This document shows positions 1 through 8,700 of a stretch of 64,000 bases of DNA, piece by piece. Under the pieces are notes generated by a model. That model was given only the letters and a program-made list of their open reading frames with translations. It made no database searches and was not told where the DNA came from. This stretch comes from HB2-32-21 sp003448675. Its GTDB lineage: Bacteria > Pseudomonadota > Gammaproteobacteria > Pseudomonadales > Porticoccaceae. Position 1 is the first letter of the stretch. Every line of letters starts with the position of its first letter. Where the stretch lies: contig JBFHDK010000002.1 of assembly GCA_041584755.1 (NCBI GenBank), forward strand, positions 1-64,000, read 5' to 3'. A program made the position numbers and the translations under genes.

Positions 1-1103
1 AACAAGCTCCCCCCTTGCTTTAGTTGCGGCCACAGCCGAGCAAGCATATCTCGTTGTAGCTTGGCAAGCTTAGCAACATCTCCCACCTGACGCAGTAGTT
101 TGATATCTGGATGGCGGCGGATTACACCGGTGGCGGAACAGGGCGCATCCAGCAGGATGCGATCAAATGCCCGACCATCCCACCACTCGCTGGTCGCAGT
201 CACATCAGCTTCGATCAGGGTGGCGTTAAACTGAAGACGGTCGAGGTTTTCGCGCACCCGATCGAGACGGCGACGCTCAATATCCACGGCATCAAGCTGA
301 TACAAGTCCGGTGTCAATTCCAGCAGGTGGCAGGTTTTCCCACCGGGAGCGCAGCAGGCATCCAGCACGCGTTCACCTGGACGCGCCGCCAGTAATTGGG
401 CAGCCAACTGGGCCGCTTCGTCCTGCACACTCACCAAGCCGCCAGCAAATCCGGGAATGTTGTCAACGGGCCTGGGGTGTTCCAGCTGTACGCCGTAGTC
501 ACTATAGGCCGTTGGCGCCGCACCGCCATTGCTGAAGTTCTCGGCCAGATAGGCCTCCCGTGCCTGGCGGGAAATATTCAGCCGCAGGGTCAACGGCGCG
601 CGCTGATTGTTGGCTGCCAATATCAACGCGGCCTGTTCGGGCCAGGCCTGTTCAATGGCCTCCACAAGCCAGAGGGGATGCGCGCTTTGCGCTGCAAGAT
701 CACCAGACAAGGCAGTCTCAATTTGCTCACGCTCACGCAGAAACCGACGCAATACGCCGTTAATCAGGCCCCTGGCCCAGGGACGCTTGAGGCTCTTGGC
801 GGCATCGACCGACTCGTTGACCACTGCGTGGTCGGGAATGCGCGTATGGCATAACTGGTAAAGGGCGCAGATCAGCAGGGTATGGACTTCAAGGTCTTTT
901 GCCTTGAGAGGTTTTTGCAACAGTTTGCCAAGCAATGGCTCCAGGGCGGGATAGAAGCGCAGCGCACCGTAGCTAAGCTCGCTGAGTAGAGGACGTTCCT
1001 CCGGCGCTACCCGCTCGGCAACCGCCGCCAACGCCTCATTCAGTGACCCCCTCTGGCCGACAACCCTGGCGACCGCTTTGGCCGACGCTTCCCGTGCCCG
1101 CAT
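1..1103 (-). CDS. rsmB: 16S rRNA (cytosine-967-C5)-methyltransferase RsmB, 3' end outside window
   Basis: RsmB methylates C967 of 16S rRNA with SAM. Reading leftwards from an ATG at 1103, the frame stays open to the window edge, so about 367 codons are present and the C-terminus is missing. The N-terminal part is the NusB-like RNA-binding domain. The catalytic half shows the SAM-binding motif CCAPGGKT and the motif DAPCSATG, which carries a catalytic cysteine of the RNA m5C methyltransferase family. The start lies 3 bases after the fmt stop, so the order def-fmt-rsmB is one operon, as in many gammaproteobacteria. Family assignment is firm; only the missing end is unseen. Confidence 0.95.
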   Translation of the reverse strand, partial: MRAREASAKAVARVVGQRGSLNEALAAVAERVAPEERPLLSELSYGALRFYPALEPLLGKLLQKPLKAKDLEVHTLLICALYQLCHTRIPDHAVVNESVDAAKSLKRPWARGLINGVLRRFLREREQIETALSGDLAAQSAHPLWLVEAIEQAWPEQAALILAANNQRAPLTLRLNISRQAREAYLAENFSNGGAAPTAYSDYGVQLEHPRPVDNIPGFAGGLVSVQDEAAQLAAQLLAARPGERVLDACCAPGGKTCHLLELTPDLYQLDAVDIERRRLDRVRENLDRLQFNATLIEADVTATSEWWDGRAFDRILLDAPCSATGVIRRHPDIKLLRQVGDVAKLAKLQRDMLARLWPQLKQGGSL

Positions 1104-1106
1104 CCC

Positions 1107-2072
1107 TTATTCACCCAAATGGGCGCCGGGTGCAAACAACGCGGCATGCCCCCGCAAAAGATCCGCAACCGGGGCTCGTCGTTTACCCGCGAGCTGTAAC
1201 TCAGTAAGCAACAGAGCTCCCTGACCGCAAGCCACTAAAATGCTCTGCTCACCGCTGACCAACACCGTGCCAGGTAGCGCTTGGTGATCTCGATCAAGCG
1301 CCTGAGCCTGCCAGACGCGCAGGTTTTGTCCCTCGATCCGGGTATGGGCCACCGGCACGGGATTGAAGGCACGCACCCTTCGCGCCAGCACTTCGGCGGA
1401 CAGGCTCCAGTCCAGCAAGGCTTCCTGCTTGGAAATCTTATGGGCATAGGTGGCCAGCGATGCGTTCTGGGGTTCGCCCACGAGAGACTGTCCAGCGTCA
1501 GCAAAGCGGTCTAGCACTCTTGACAATGCGTCAGAGCCCAGACCGGCGAGTTTTTCCTCCAACGCATCGGCGGTATCCGTCGCTTCAATGGCGCAGGATG
1601 AGCGGTACAACATGGGCCCAGTATCCAGTCCTGCTTCCATTTCCATAATAGTGACGCCAGATTCACTGTCCCCGGCTTCAATCGCCCTTTGAATAGGCGC
1701 CGCGCCGCGCCAACGGGGCAGCAGAGAGGCATGAACATTGATACAGCCCAGCGGTGGGATTGTCAGCACCCGTGGCGGCAGGATCAGACCATAGGCCACC
1801 ACCACCATAATGTCGGCCTTAAGGTCAACCAACACCTTTTGTTCGGCCTCGGTTTTGAGGGTCGGCGGTTGATGCACAGGAATATCATGGGCCGTGGCCA
1901 GGGTTTTGACCGGGCTGGGCTGGAGTTTTTTTCCCCGACCGGCCGGTCTGTCGGGTTGGGTATAAACACCGACCACCTGGTGGCGAGACTGCCCCAGCAA
2001 AGCTTCCAGGTGATGGGCGGCAAAGTCCGGTGTGCCGGCGAAAACCAGTTTCAACCCAGCCACGCCGGCCAT
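1107..2072 (-). CDS. fmt: Methionyl-tRNA formyltransferase
   Basis: Fmt formylates the methionine on initiator tRNA using 10-formyl-THF. The 321-residue length is usual for the family. The N-terminal Rossmann-like domain begins with FAGTPDFA, and the formyltransferase signature HASLLPRWRGAAPI followed by GLDTGPM supplies the Asn/His/Asp catalytic set. The C-terminal OB-fold domain is complete. It sits 22 bases after def, the deformylase that later removes the formyl group, and 3 bases before rsmB, which argues for co-transcription of the three translation genes. Confidence 0.97.
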   Translation of the reverse strand: MAGVAGLKLVFAGTPDFAAHHLEALLGQSRHQVVGVYTQPDRPAGRGKKLQPSPVKTLATAHDIPVHQPPTLKTEAEQKVLVDLKADIMVVVAYGLILPPRVLTIPPLGCINVHASLLPRWRGAAPIQRAIEAGDSESGVTIMEMEAGLDTGPMLYRSSCAIEATDTADALEEKLAGLGSDALSRVLDRFADAGQSLVGEPQNASLATYAHKISKQEALLDWSLSAEVLARRVRAFNPVPVAHTRIEGQNLRVWQAQALDRDHQALPGTVLVSGEQSILVACGQGALLLTELQLAGKRRAPVADLLRGHAALFAPGAHLGE

Positions 2073-2094
2073 CCGAACAGGTAGGAACAGGTCT

Positions 2095-2613
2095 TCAAGT
2101 GGTCGCTGAAAGGGTTTGTTTGTGGATTTTTTCCAGCTTCTTTCGAATACGCTGGCGTTTCAGGGGGGAGAGATAATCGACAAAAAGCTTGCCGTTAAGA
2201 TGATCAATTTCGTGCTGAACACAGACCGCCAGCAGGCCCGTGGCTTCCACATCGATCTCTTCACCCTCGCGGTCAAGGGCACGGATTCGAACCCGCTCCG
2301 GCCTGGTCACGGCCTCCCGAAAGCCAGGCACTGACAGACACCCCTCCTCGTAGTCCTGGCAAAGTTCGGTCAGGGGCTCCACTTCGGGATTGATAAAAGC
2401 CAGGGGCTGGTTGCGCATTTCAGAGACATCGATGACCACGATACGTTGGTGAATATCCACCTGGGTCGCCGCCAATCCCACACCATCAGCGGCATACATG
2501 GTTTCGAACATATCGTCGATAATCTGTCTGACCTGCTCACCCACCACTTCAACCGGTCGGGCGCGCGTACGCAGGCGCGGATCCGGAAACTCAAGAATGG
2601 TTAAAGTTGTCAT
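2095..2613 (-). CDS. def: Peptide deformylase
   Basis: Removes the N-formyl group from nascent proteins. All three motifs of the family are present in order: GVGLAATQ, EGCLSVPG (metal-binding Cys) and QHEIDHLNG (two metal-binding His and the catalytic Glu). The 172-residue length is that of a type I bacterial enzyme. It is the first gene of the def-fmt-rsmB operon and is divergent from the LysM protein gene at 2746, with about 130 bases between them for promoters. Confidence 0.98.
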   Translation of the reverse strand: MTTLTILEFPDPRLRTRARPVEVVGEQVRQIIDDMFETMYAADGVGLAATQVDIHQRIVVIDVSEMRNQPLAFINPEVEPLTELCQDYEEGCLSVPGFREAVTRPERVRIRALDREGEEIDVEATGLLAVCVQHEIDHLNGKLFVDYLSPLKRQRIRKKLEKIHKQTLSATT

Positions 2614-2745
2614 CTTCTTTGTGATAGATTTCTAGCAAATTTATATAAACCACTGTTAGTATTAGAGGTTGAATGGACTAACTTCTAGCAAAAACCTTGG
2701 TAGAGATCAGTATACACCATTGAATTTCGACACAGGACGGATCAA
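2614..2745. promoter_or_regulatory. Divergent promoter region between def and the LysM gene, with a 10-bp direct repeat
   Basis: This AT-rich 132-base gap must hold the promoters of both divergent operons. The decamer TTCTAGCAAA occurs at 2630-2639 and again, same orientation, at 2683-2692. I cannot pick a convincing -35/-10 pair for either direction. Whether the repeats bind a regulator is unknown. Confidence 0.35.
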
Positions 2746-3762
2746 ATGAAGAAAGTATTATTGGCTTTGCTGGGCATCTGGATGGTGATCGCGGCCTTCG
2801 CAGCCGAGAGCCCTTTCAACGATGATATTCCCGACGAGTACGTCGTTAAAAAAGGCGACACACTATGGGATATTTCAGCATTCTTTCTCAGTAAGCCGTG
2901 GTTGTGGCCAGAGATCTGGCACGTCAACCCACAGATCCGCAACCCACACCTGATCTACCCAGGCGATGTTATCAGTCTAATTTACATTGATGGCAAACCC
3001 TATCTGACGGTTAATCGCGGCAGAGACCTAAAACTGAGCCCGCAAATCAAGGAAATTACCGACCGCGAGCCCATACCGCCAATTCCTCTTGACGCTATTG
3101 ACAGCTTCCTTTCCCGCTCGCGCGTGGTCGACCCCGGTGTGCTGGAAGCCGCCCCCTACGTCCTTGCCGGTGAAGACAAACATCTCCTGTCGGGCATCGG
3201 CGATAACTTTTACGCACGTGGCGATTTTAACGACCAAATCAATTTCTTTGGCATATACCGCGACGGTGGCCCCTATGTTGACCCGGCAACCAATGAATTG
3301 CTGGGCATAAGAGCCAAGGACATCGGCTCTGCCAAGCTGAAATTTATCAACGATGATATCGGAACACTGGGCGCCACACGCAGCACCGAGGAAATACGTG
3401 TCAATGACCGGCTACTGCCCGACGAAGAACGCAAAATCAACTCCACCTTCCACCCCAGCCAACCGCCCGAAGGCACCGAAGGCCTGATCATCGCCGTGGA
3501 AGGCGGGGTTAACAATGGTGGTTTCCTGGATGTGGTGGCGCTGAATCTGGGTGATCGCAATAGCGTTGAAGCGGGCGACCTGATGGCAATTTACAAGAAA
3601 GGCGAAGTGGTCAAAGACCGGGTTGCCGGCGGAATGGTCACACTGCCGCCCGAACGCGCCGGCCTGCTAATGATCTTCCGTACCTTTGAAAAAATGAGTT
3701 ACGGCCTGATTCTGCAATCGAACCGGCCCACTACCGTCAACGACTCGGTGAAAAATCCCTGA
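2746..3762 (+). CDS. Exported LysM-domain protein
   Basis: Protein of 338 residues with a signal peptide (Met-Lys-Lys, then a hydrophobic stretch ending near residue 20 at AFAAES). A single LysM domain follows at about residues 30-80 (YVVKKGDTLWDIS ... NPHLIYPGDVISL). LysM binds peptidoglycan, so an envelope location is expected. The remaining 250 residues have no motif I recognise. LysM proteins of this layout are commonly found just upstream of dprA in gammaproteobacteria, divergent from def-fmt, as here. No enzymatic activity can be assigned; a cell-wall-binding or scaffolding role is inference. Confidence 0.85.
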   Translation: MKKVLLALLGIWMVIAAFAAESPFNDDIPDEYVVKKGDTLWDISAFFLSKPWLWPEIWHVNPQIRNPHLIYPGDVISLIYIDGKPYLTVNRGRDLKLSPQIKEITDREPIPPIPLDAIDSFLSRSRVVDPGVLEAAPYVLAGEDKHLLSGIGDNFYARGDFNDQINFFGIYRDGGPYVDPATNELLGIRAKDIGSAKLKFINDDIGTLGATRSTEEIRVNDRLLPDEERKINSTFHPSQPPEGTEGLIIAVEGGVNNGGFLDVVALNLGDRNSVEAGDLMAIYKKGEVVKDRVAGGMVTLPPERAGLLMIFRTFEKMSYGLILQSNRPTTVNDSVKNP

Positions 3763-3840
3763 GTCTGTATTATTAAACGCGGGCCGCTCGCCCACAAGCG
3801 GCCTGACAATGCAGCATTTCACTCCCCATGGACGGGGACA

Positions 3841-4950
3841 ATGTCAGAAGACGAACTTGAATCCGCCCTCATTTTGCAGTCCCTGGCCGGCGTTGGCAGT
3901 GCCGGGATAACCGGGCTTCTTAAACATTTCGGCACCTTTTCCCGGATTCTACACGCGCACAGCTCCGAACTGCCAACGCGCTATCGACAGGTGCTCCAGC
4001 AACACCAGAACACCTCCCTCAAGCATGTAGACCTCGCACGGCGCATCATTGATTTTTGTACTGATAGCGGCACAAAAATCATGACCGTTCTCGACACCGA
4101 CTATCCAAACTTACTCCGGCAAATAGACAATGCCCCACCTCTACTCTACGTAAGGGGCAACCCCCACCTGCCATCGCTGCCCCAAATCGCTATGGTTGGC
4201 AGCCGCCAGCATAGCGCTGCCGGCGCTCAAAACGCCCGGGCCTTTGCCAGCACGCTCGGCGCCAGCGGTTTTGTAATTACCAGCGGTCTGGCGTTGGGCA
4301 TTGATGGGGAAGCTCACCTTGGCGCTATCGAGTCCGGAAAAACCATCGCTGTGCTCGGCACCGGGATAGACAGGGTTTATCCCAGGCGCCATAGCTATCT
4401 ATATCAGCGGATTCTCGAAAGGGGCGGCGCCATTGTCACGGAGTTTCCACCCGGCACCCCGGCGCGAGCCGGTCATTTCCCCCAGCGCAATCGCATCATC
4501 AGCGGCCTCAGCCTGGGCGTGCTGGTGGTGGAAGCCGCCATGCAGAGTGGCTCGTTGATCACGGCCCGTATGGCGCTCGAACAAAACCGCGAGGTTTTCG
4601 CGATTCCCGGCTCCATCCACAACCCCCTGGCAAAAGGCTGTCATCGTCTGATCCGCGATGGCGCCACGCTGGTGGAAACAGCCCAGGATATTGTCGACCA
4701 ACTGGGCGGCATGTTGGCGCTGGCGGGGGAACAGACGGAACGACCTGTTACCGACCATGTAGATGCCGACACCCCTCTCAGCCCAGTTGAGACCCGAGTG
4801 CTGGAATACCTCGGCTTTGACCCCACTGACCTGGATACCCTGGCGGTGCGCAGCGAACTGCCCGCCGGGGAACTCACCGCTGTACTTGGGCGACTGGAAC
4901 TACTCGGGCTGATAGAAAACCGAGCCGGCAACTACTGCCGTCTCTGGTAA
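3841..4950 (+). CDS. dprA: DNA-processing protein DprA (Smf)
   Basis: DprA protects incoming single-stranded DNA and loads RecA during natural transformation. The 369-residue protein has an N-terminal helical region, the Rossmann-like core (GSRQHSAAG, TSGLALGIDGEAH, AVLGTGIDRVYP, FPQRNRIISGLS, SGSLITARMALEQ, IPGSIHNPLAKGCHRLI) and a C-terminal winged-helix domain (about residues 300-369). It starts 78 bases after the LysM gene and is probably co-transcribed with it. Presence of dprA does not prove competence: it is near-universal. No other competence gene is in the window. Confidence 0.97.
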   Translation: MSEDELESALILQSLAGVGSAGITGLLKHFGTFSRILHAHSSELPTRYRQVLQQHQNTSLKHVDLARRIIDFCTDSGTKIMTVLDTDYPNLLRQIDNAPPLLYVRGNPHLPSLPQIAMVGSRQHSAAGAQNARAFASTLGASGFVITSGLALGIDGEAHLGAIESGKTIAVLGTGIDRVYPRRHSYLYQRILERGGAIVTEFPPGTPARAGHFPQRNRIISGLSLGVLVVEAAMQSGSLITARMALEQNREVFAIPGSIHNPLAKGCHRLIRDGATLVETAQDIVDQLGGMLALAGEQTERPVTDHVDADTPLSPVETRVLEYLGFDPTDLDTLAVRSELPAGELTAVLGRLELLGLIENRAGNYCRLW

Positions 4951-4990
4951 ACCTCCAATTGGCACCCACTTCTTTCAATCCGCATCCTGA

Positions 4991-5019
4991 TTGACGCGCT
5001 GTAGATAGTTGCCTCTAAA
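4991..5019 (+). promoter_or_regulatory. Candidate sigma-70 promoter of the purE-tsaC-hemF-aroE run
   Basis: TTGACG at 4991-4996 and TCTAAA at 5014-5019 are separated by 17 bases, about 100 bases upstream of purE in the 168-base gap after dprA. The -35 matches 5 of 6 and the -10 matches 4 of 6 consensus positions. I saw no clear PurR-type palindrome in this gap. Confidence 0.4.
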
Positions 5020-5118
5020 ATGCTCTTGGGTTAGCCTGCGCCACCGTCCGGTGAGGATGCAGCTCTAAGCTAATCCGAACCGCACAGAGAACCAATCACC
5101 TGAGAGAACTGATTCGCT

Positions 5119-5622
5119 ATGGATAAACCCTTTGTCGCCATCCTGATGGGCTCGGACTCGGATCTGCCAGTTATGCAGGCGTGCATCGACGTACTGAAAC
5201 AACTGGACGTCGATCACGAAGTCAAGGTTTCCTCCGCTCACCGTACGCCGGAAGCCACACACAATTACGTACGCAGCGCCGATGAGCGTGGCTGCCTTGC
5301 CTTTATCTGCGCCGCAGGCATGGCTGCTCACCTGGCCGGCGCGGTATCGGCCCAAACCCTGAGACCCGTTATCGGTGTGCCCATCAATGCTTCCCTTGAA
5401 GGTCTGGATGCGCTGCTCTCGACAGTCCAGATGCCCGCGGGCATCCCTGTCGCTACGGTCGCCATCGGCAAGGCCGGCGCCAAGAATGCCGCCTACCTGG
5501 CCGCTCAGATCGTTGCCACCGCCGACGCCGAGCTGCGCCAGCGCCTGATTGACGAGCGAGCAGCCGCCGCCCAGGCAGTGATGGACAAGGACGCAGCTCT
5601 CCAGGCGCAATTGGCAGGCTGA
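5119..5622 (+). CDS. purE: N5-carboxyaminoimidazole ribonucleotide mutase, PurE class I
   Basis: Converts N5-CAIR to CAIR in purine synthesis. The 167-residue protein has the PurE signature: MGSDSDLPVM near the start, SAHRTPE (substrate-binding Ser/His), and the GMAAHLAG and PVIGVP segments. Class I enzymes normally work with PurK, which makes N5-CAIR; purK is often the next gene but here the next gene is tsaC, so purK must be elsewhere. The other purine genes in the window, purH and purD, are about 21 kb away. Confidence 0.97.
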   Translation: MDKPFVAILMGSDSDLPVMQACIDVLKQLDVDHEVKVSSAHRTPEATHNYVRSADERGCLAFICAAGMAAHLAGAVSAQTLRPVIGVPINASLEGLDALLSTVQMPAGIPVATVAIGKAGAKNAAYLAAQIVATADAELRQRLIDERAAAAQAVMDKDAALQAQLAG

Positions 5623-5636
5623 CCCAAGTTCCACCA

Positions 5637-6194
5637 GTGACGCCTTTTCGCATTCGCCTCGCCACCCGCGCGCTGGCGCTGGGTGGCGTCGTTGCCTACC
5701 CCACGGAAGCGGTATGGGGCCTGGGCTGCGACCCTGACAATGGGCTCGCGGTGGCGAAAATCCTGACGCTAAAGGGCCGAGATGTCACCAAGGGCGTGAT
5801 ACTGGTTGCCGCGGATATCCACATGCTCGAACCCTACCTGAGCAAAGTCTCCGCCCAGCAGCGGCGCCAGATGCTAGATACCTGGCCCGGCCCGGTTACC
5901 TGGCTGATACCCGATAATGGGATGGCTGCCCACTGGATCAGCGGCGGCCAAAGCACCCTTGCCGTTCGGGTCACGGCCCACCCCGTCGCGGCAGCTCTGA
6001 GCCGTGCCTATGGCAAACCGATCGTTTCCACTTCCGCCAATCCTCAAGGGCTGCCACCGGCCCTGAACTTGACTCGGGTCAAGGCTTACTTTGGCGATAA
6101 AATCGATGCTTATGCACCCGGCAAAACGGGCGGCGCCAACAGGCCCAGTGAAATCCGGAATCTGACCACCGGCCAGATCATGCGGCCCGGTTGA
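5637..6194 (+). CDS. tsaC: Threonylcarbamoyl-AMP synthase TsaC (Sua5/YrdC family)
   Basis: Makes threonylcarbamoyl-AMP from threonine, bicarbonate and ATP for t6A modification of tRNAs that read ANN codons. The 185-residue length fits the short TsaC/YrdC form without the Sua5 C-terminal domain. Family features seen: GGVVAYPTEAVWGLGCDP near the N-terminus, LKGRDVTKGVILVA, PGPVTWLIP and STSANPQGLPP. The start is GTG, 14 bases after the purE stop. The tsaC-hemF-aroE order is conserved in pseudomonads and relatives. Confidence 0.96.
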   Translation: MTPFRIRLATRALALGGVVAYPTEAVWGLGCDPDNGLAVAKILTLKGRDVTKGVILVAADIHMLEPYLSKVSAQQRRQMLDTWPGPVTWLIPDNGMAAHWISGGQSTLAVRVTAHPVAAALSRAYGKPIVSTSANPQGLPPALNLTRVKAYFGDKIDAYAPGKTGGANRPSEIRNLTTGQIMRPG

Positions 6195-6224
6195 GCGCAA
6201 ACACCAGCAGGCAAAGGCGGCAAC

Positions 6225-7127
6225 ATGATTGATAAAGACGCGGTAAAAACCTATCTACTAGGACTCCAGAGCAGCATATGCACGGAACTGGAAACGTTTG
6301 AATCCAGCGCGCGCTTTCAGGAAGACCGGTGGCGACGAGAGGAAGGCGGCGGCGGACAAAGCCGGGTTATCGAAAACGGTGAGGTGTTTGAAAAAGGCGG
6401 CGTTAATTTTTCCCACGTTCATGGCGCCACTTTGCCCGCATCGGCCACGGCCGCGCGACCCGAGCTAGCCGGACGCTCCTTCGAAGCCATGGGCGTCTCC
6501 CTGGTGATTCACCCCCTCAATCCCTATGTGCCCACATCCCACGCCAACGTGCGCATGTTCATCGCCGAGAAACCCGGCGAGGAACCGGTGTGGTGGTTTG
6601 GCGGCGGCTATGACCTGACCCCCTACTACGGCAATATGGACGATTGCCAGGAATGGCATCGCGAAGCCCAGCGGGCCTGCTCCGGCTTTGGCGCGGATAT
6701 CTATCCCCGCTTCAAACACTGGTGCGACGATTATTTTTTCCTTCGCCATCGGGACGAAGCACGGGGAATTGGTGGCCTGTTTTTCGATGATTACAATGAA
6801 CAGGGCTTCGAGCACAGCTTCGGCCTGATGCAAGCCATTGGCAACAGCTATATCCAGGCCTACGCACCCATCGTCGCCCGGCGCAAGGACACGCCCTATG
6901 GCGAGCGTGAAAGAGAATTTCAACTCTACCGGCGCGGTCGTTACGCGGAATTCAACCTGGTCTACGATCGCGGCACCCTGTTCGGTCTGCAAACCGGCGG
7001 CCGCACGGAATCCATTCTCATGTCATTGCCGCCCCTGGCCAGCTGGCGTTACGACTGGCATCCCGAACCTGGAAGCCCGGAAGCCGAACTCTACGAGCGC
7101 TTCCTGCCAACCAGGGACTGGGTTTAA
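6225..7127 (+). CDS. hemF: Oxygen-dependent coproporphyrinogen III oxidase
   Basis: Oxidatively decarboxylates coproporphyrinogen III to protoporphyrinogen IX with O2 in heme synthesis. The 300-residue protein contains hallmark segments GGVNFSHVHG, HPLNPYVPTSHANVRMF, WWFGGGYDLTPYY, RGIGGLFFDDYNEQGF and FNLVYDRGTLFGLQTGGRTESILMS (in separate places). It lies between tsaC and aroE and is probably in one operon with them. Its presence indicates aerobic heme synthesis; the other heme gene here, hemB, is 1.6 kb downstream. Confidence 0.98.
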   Translation: MIDKDAVKTYLLGLQSSICTELETFESSARFQEDRWRREEGGGGQSRVIENGEVFEKGGVNFSHVHGATLPASATAARPELAGRSFEAMGVSLVIHPLNPYVPTSHANVRMFIAEKPGEEPVWWFGGGYDLTPYYGNMDDCQEWHREAQRACSGFGADIYPRFKHWCDDYFFLRHRDEARGIGGLFFDDYNEQGFEHSFGLMQAIGNSYIQAYAPIVARRKDTPYGEREREFQLYRRGRYAEFNLVYDRGTLFGLQTGGRTESILMSLPPLASWRYDWHPEPGSPEAELYERFLPTRDWV

Positions 7128-7145
7128 CCATGGACTGCTCAAGCC

Positions 7146-7979
7146 GTGCCCGATAAATACGCGGTTTTTGGCAACCCGGTCGCTCATAGCCGCTCGCCGC
7201 AGATCCACAGGGCATTCGCCTCTGAAACCGGAGAAAACATCGAATACGACCGGGTGCTGGTGCCCAATGGCAAGTTTCGGGAAACGGCCAGACAGTTTCT
7301 GGCCAGCGGCGGCAGGGGTATGAATGTCACGGTGCCCTGCAAGGAAGATGCTTTTGCCTTCGCCAACAGTTTAAGTCCACGCGCGCAAAGAGCGGGCGCA
7401 GTTAACACCCTAAAGCTGGCAGCAGACAACACACTACTGGGTGACAATACCGACGGCCAGGGTCTACTCACCGACCTCACTGACAATCTGCAATGGCCGA
7501 TAACAGGCCAGCGCCTATTGTTACTGGGTGCCGGTGGCGCCGCACGCGGGGTTCTGGAACCCTTGTTGGCGCAGGGCCCGGCGACCCTGGTAATCGGCAA
7601 TCGCACCTTGAGCAAAGCCCAGACCCTGGCGCAATCCTTTAGCGACCTGGGCAATATCCAGGCTTCCGGCTATCAAGACCTGGGTCAGCAAGCGTCCTTT
7701 GACCTGATTATCAACGCCACCAGCGCCAGCCTCGGCGGTGAATTGCCACCCCTGCCCGACAACATCATTGCCAGTAACAGCCACTGCTACGACATGCTCT
7801 ATGGTGCTGACCCGACGATATTTATGGGCTGGGCCAGTGATCGGGGAGCCAAACAGGTTGTCGATGGCCTGGGCATGCTGGTGGAACAGGCTGCCGAATC
7901 CTTTTTCCTGTGGCGCGGGAAAAGGCCCCATACCAAACCCGTCATCGAAGCCATCCGCGCGGACCTGCTGGAGAACTGA
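7146..7979 (+). CDS. aroE: Shikimate dehydrogenase (NADP+)
   Basis: Reduces 3-dehydroshikimate to shikimate. The 277-residue protein starts at a GTG 18 bases after hemF. Substrate-binding residues are in FGNPVAHSRSPQIH at the N-terminus and in NVTVPCKEDAF; the conserved NTDG is in LLGDNTDGQG. The NADP-binding loop is GAGGAARGVLEPL, followed by GNRTLSKA. ATSASLGGELPPLP and the C-terminal GLGMLVEQAAESF are also typical. Last gene of the tsaC-hemF-aroE run. Confidence 0.97.
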   Translation: MPDKYAVFGNPVAHSRSPQIHRAFASETGENIEYDRVLVPNGKFRETARQFLASGGRGMNVTVPCKEDAFAFANSLSPRAQRAGAVNTLKLAADNTLLGDNTDGQGLLTDLTDNLQWPITGQRLLLLGAGGAARGVLEPLLAQGPATLVIGNRTLSKAQTLAQSFSDLGNIQASGYQDLGQQASFDLIINATSASLGGELPPLPDNIIASNSHCYDMLYGADPTIFMGWASDRGAKQVVDGLGMLVEQAAESFFLWRGKRPHTKPVIEAIRADLLEN

Positions 7980-8077
7980 GGGCTCATCGGCGAATCGGCC
8001 TGTTCTCATCCAGGCCGCCTTGTGCATCAGGGGCACGCGTGCGCATAATCTCCGCTAGACAACACCGAGACAACACA

Positions 8078-8677
8078 GTGAAACCGCAACAGGTGTTCCG
8101 GGCCTACCCGCAGGATGTCGACACCGCCAACCAGGCGGTGATCAATCGTTATTGTGGTCGTTGTGGCGCGACCTGCGAACAACAGCACCTCGAAGGGGGT
8201 ATCCGCTCCGCCTGTGGCGCCTGCGGTTTTATCCACTACAAAAACCCCCAGCCAGCCATCGCCGTGCTTATCGAGCGGGATAAACATTTCGTATTGGGTA
8301 AGCGCATTTCCAAAAGCCTCGGCCACGGCCAGTGGTGCCTGCCCTGCGGCTATGTGGAATATCACGAGGACTATCTGAGCGCGGCGGTGCGGGAAGTCAG
8401 GGAGGAAACCACCATGGACGTGCGCATCAAATCCATTATCAGCGTGGTGACCAACTACCTGAAACCCAATATCCACTCCCTGGTTACCGTACTCAGCGCG
8501 GAAGTCGTCAATGGTGAACTAAACGCGGGCGACGGCATGGAGGAAGTCCGGTGGTTTCCCTATACAGGGAATTTTCCGGAAATGGCCTTCGAGGCCGACA
8601 CCCATATCATCAGCCGCTATTTTGAAACCAACCTGATCGGCGCGCCGGTGGATCTCAACTACGCAGACCCCAATTAA
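8078..8677 (+). CDS. Nudix hydrolase with N-terminal zinc ribbon
   Basis: A Nudix pyrophosphohydrolase. I place the start at the GTG at 8078 (199 residues); the open frame extends further left to 7910 but that stretch overlaps aroE and has no family resemblance. The N-terminus has a zinc ribbon with two CxxC pairs (CGRCG and CGACG, residues about 29-50), similar to that of NudC-type proteins. The Nudix box follows: G-x5-E-x7-REVREETTMDV around residues 90-112. The substrate (a nucleoside diphosphate linked to X) cannot be told from sequence. It lies alone between aroE and hemB on the same strand. Confidence 0.85.
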   Translation: MKPQQVFRAYPQDVDTANQAVINRYCGRCGATCEQQHLEGGIRSACGACGFIHYKNPQPAIAVLIERDKHFVLGKRISKSLGHGQWCLPCGYVEYHEDYLSAAVREVREETTMDVRIKSIISVVTNYLKPNIHSLVTVLSAEVVNGELNAGDGMEEVRWFPYTGNFPEMAFEADTHIISRYFETNLIGAPVDLNYADPN

Positions 8678-8700
8678 CCAAACCCCAGGAATACACATCC

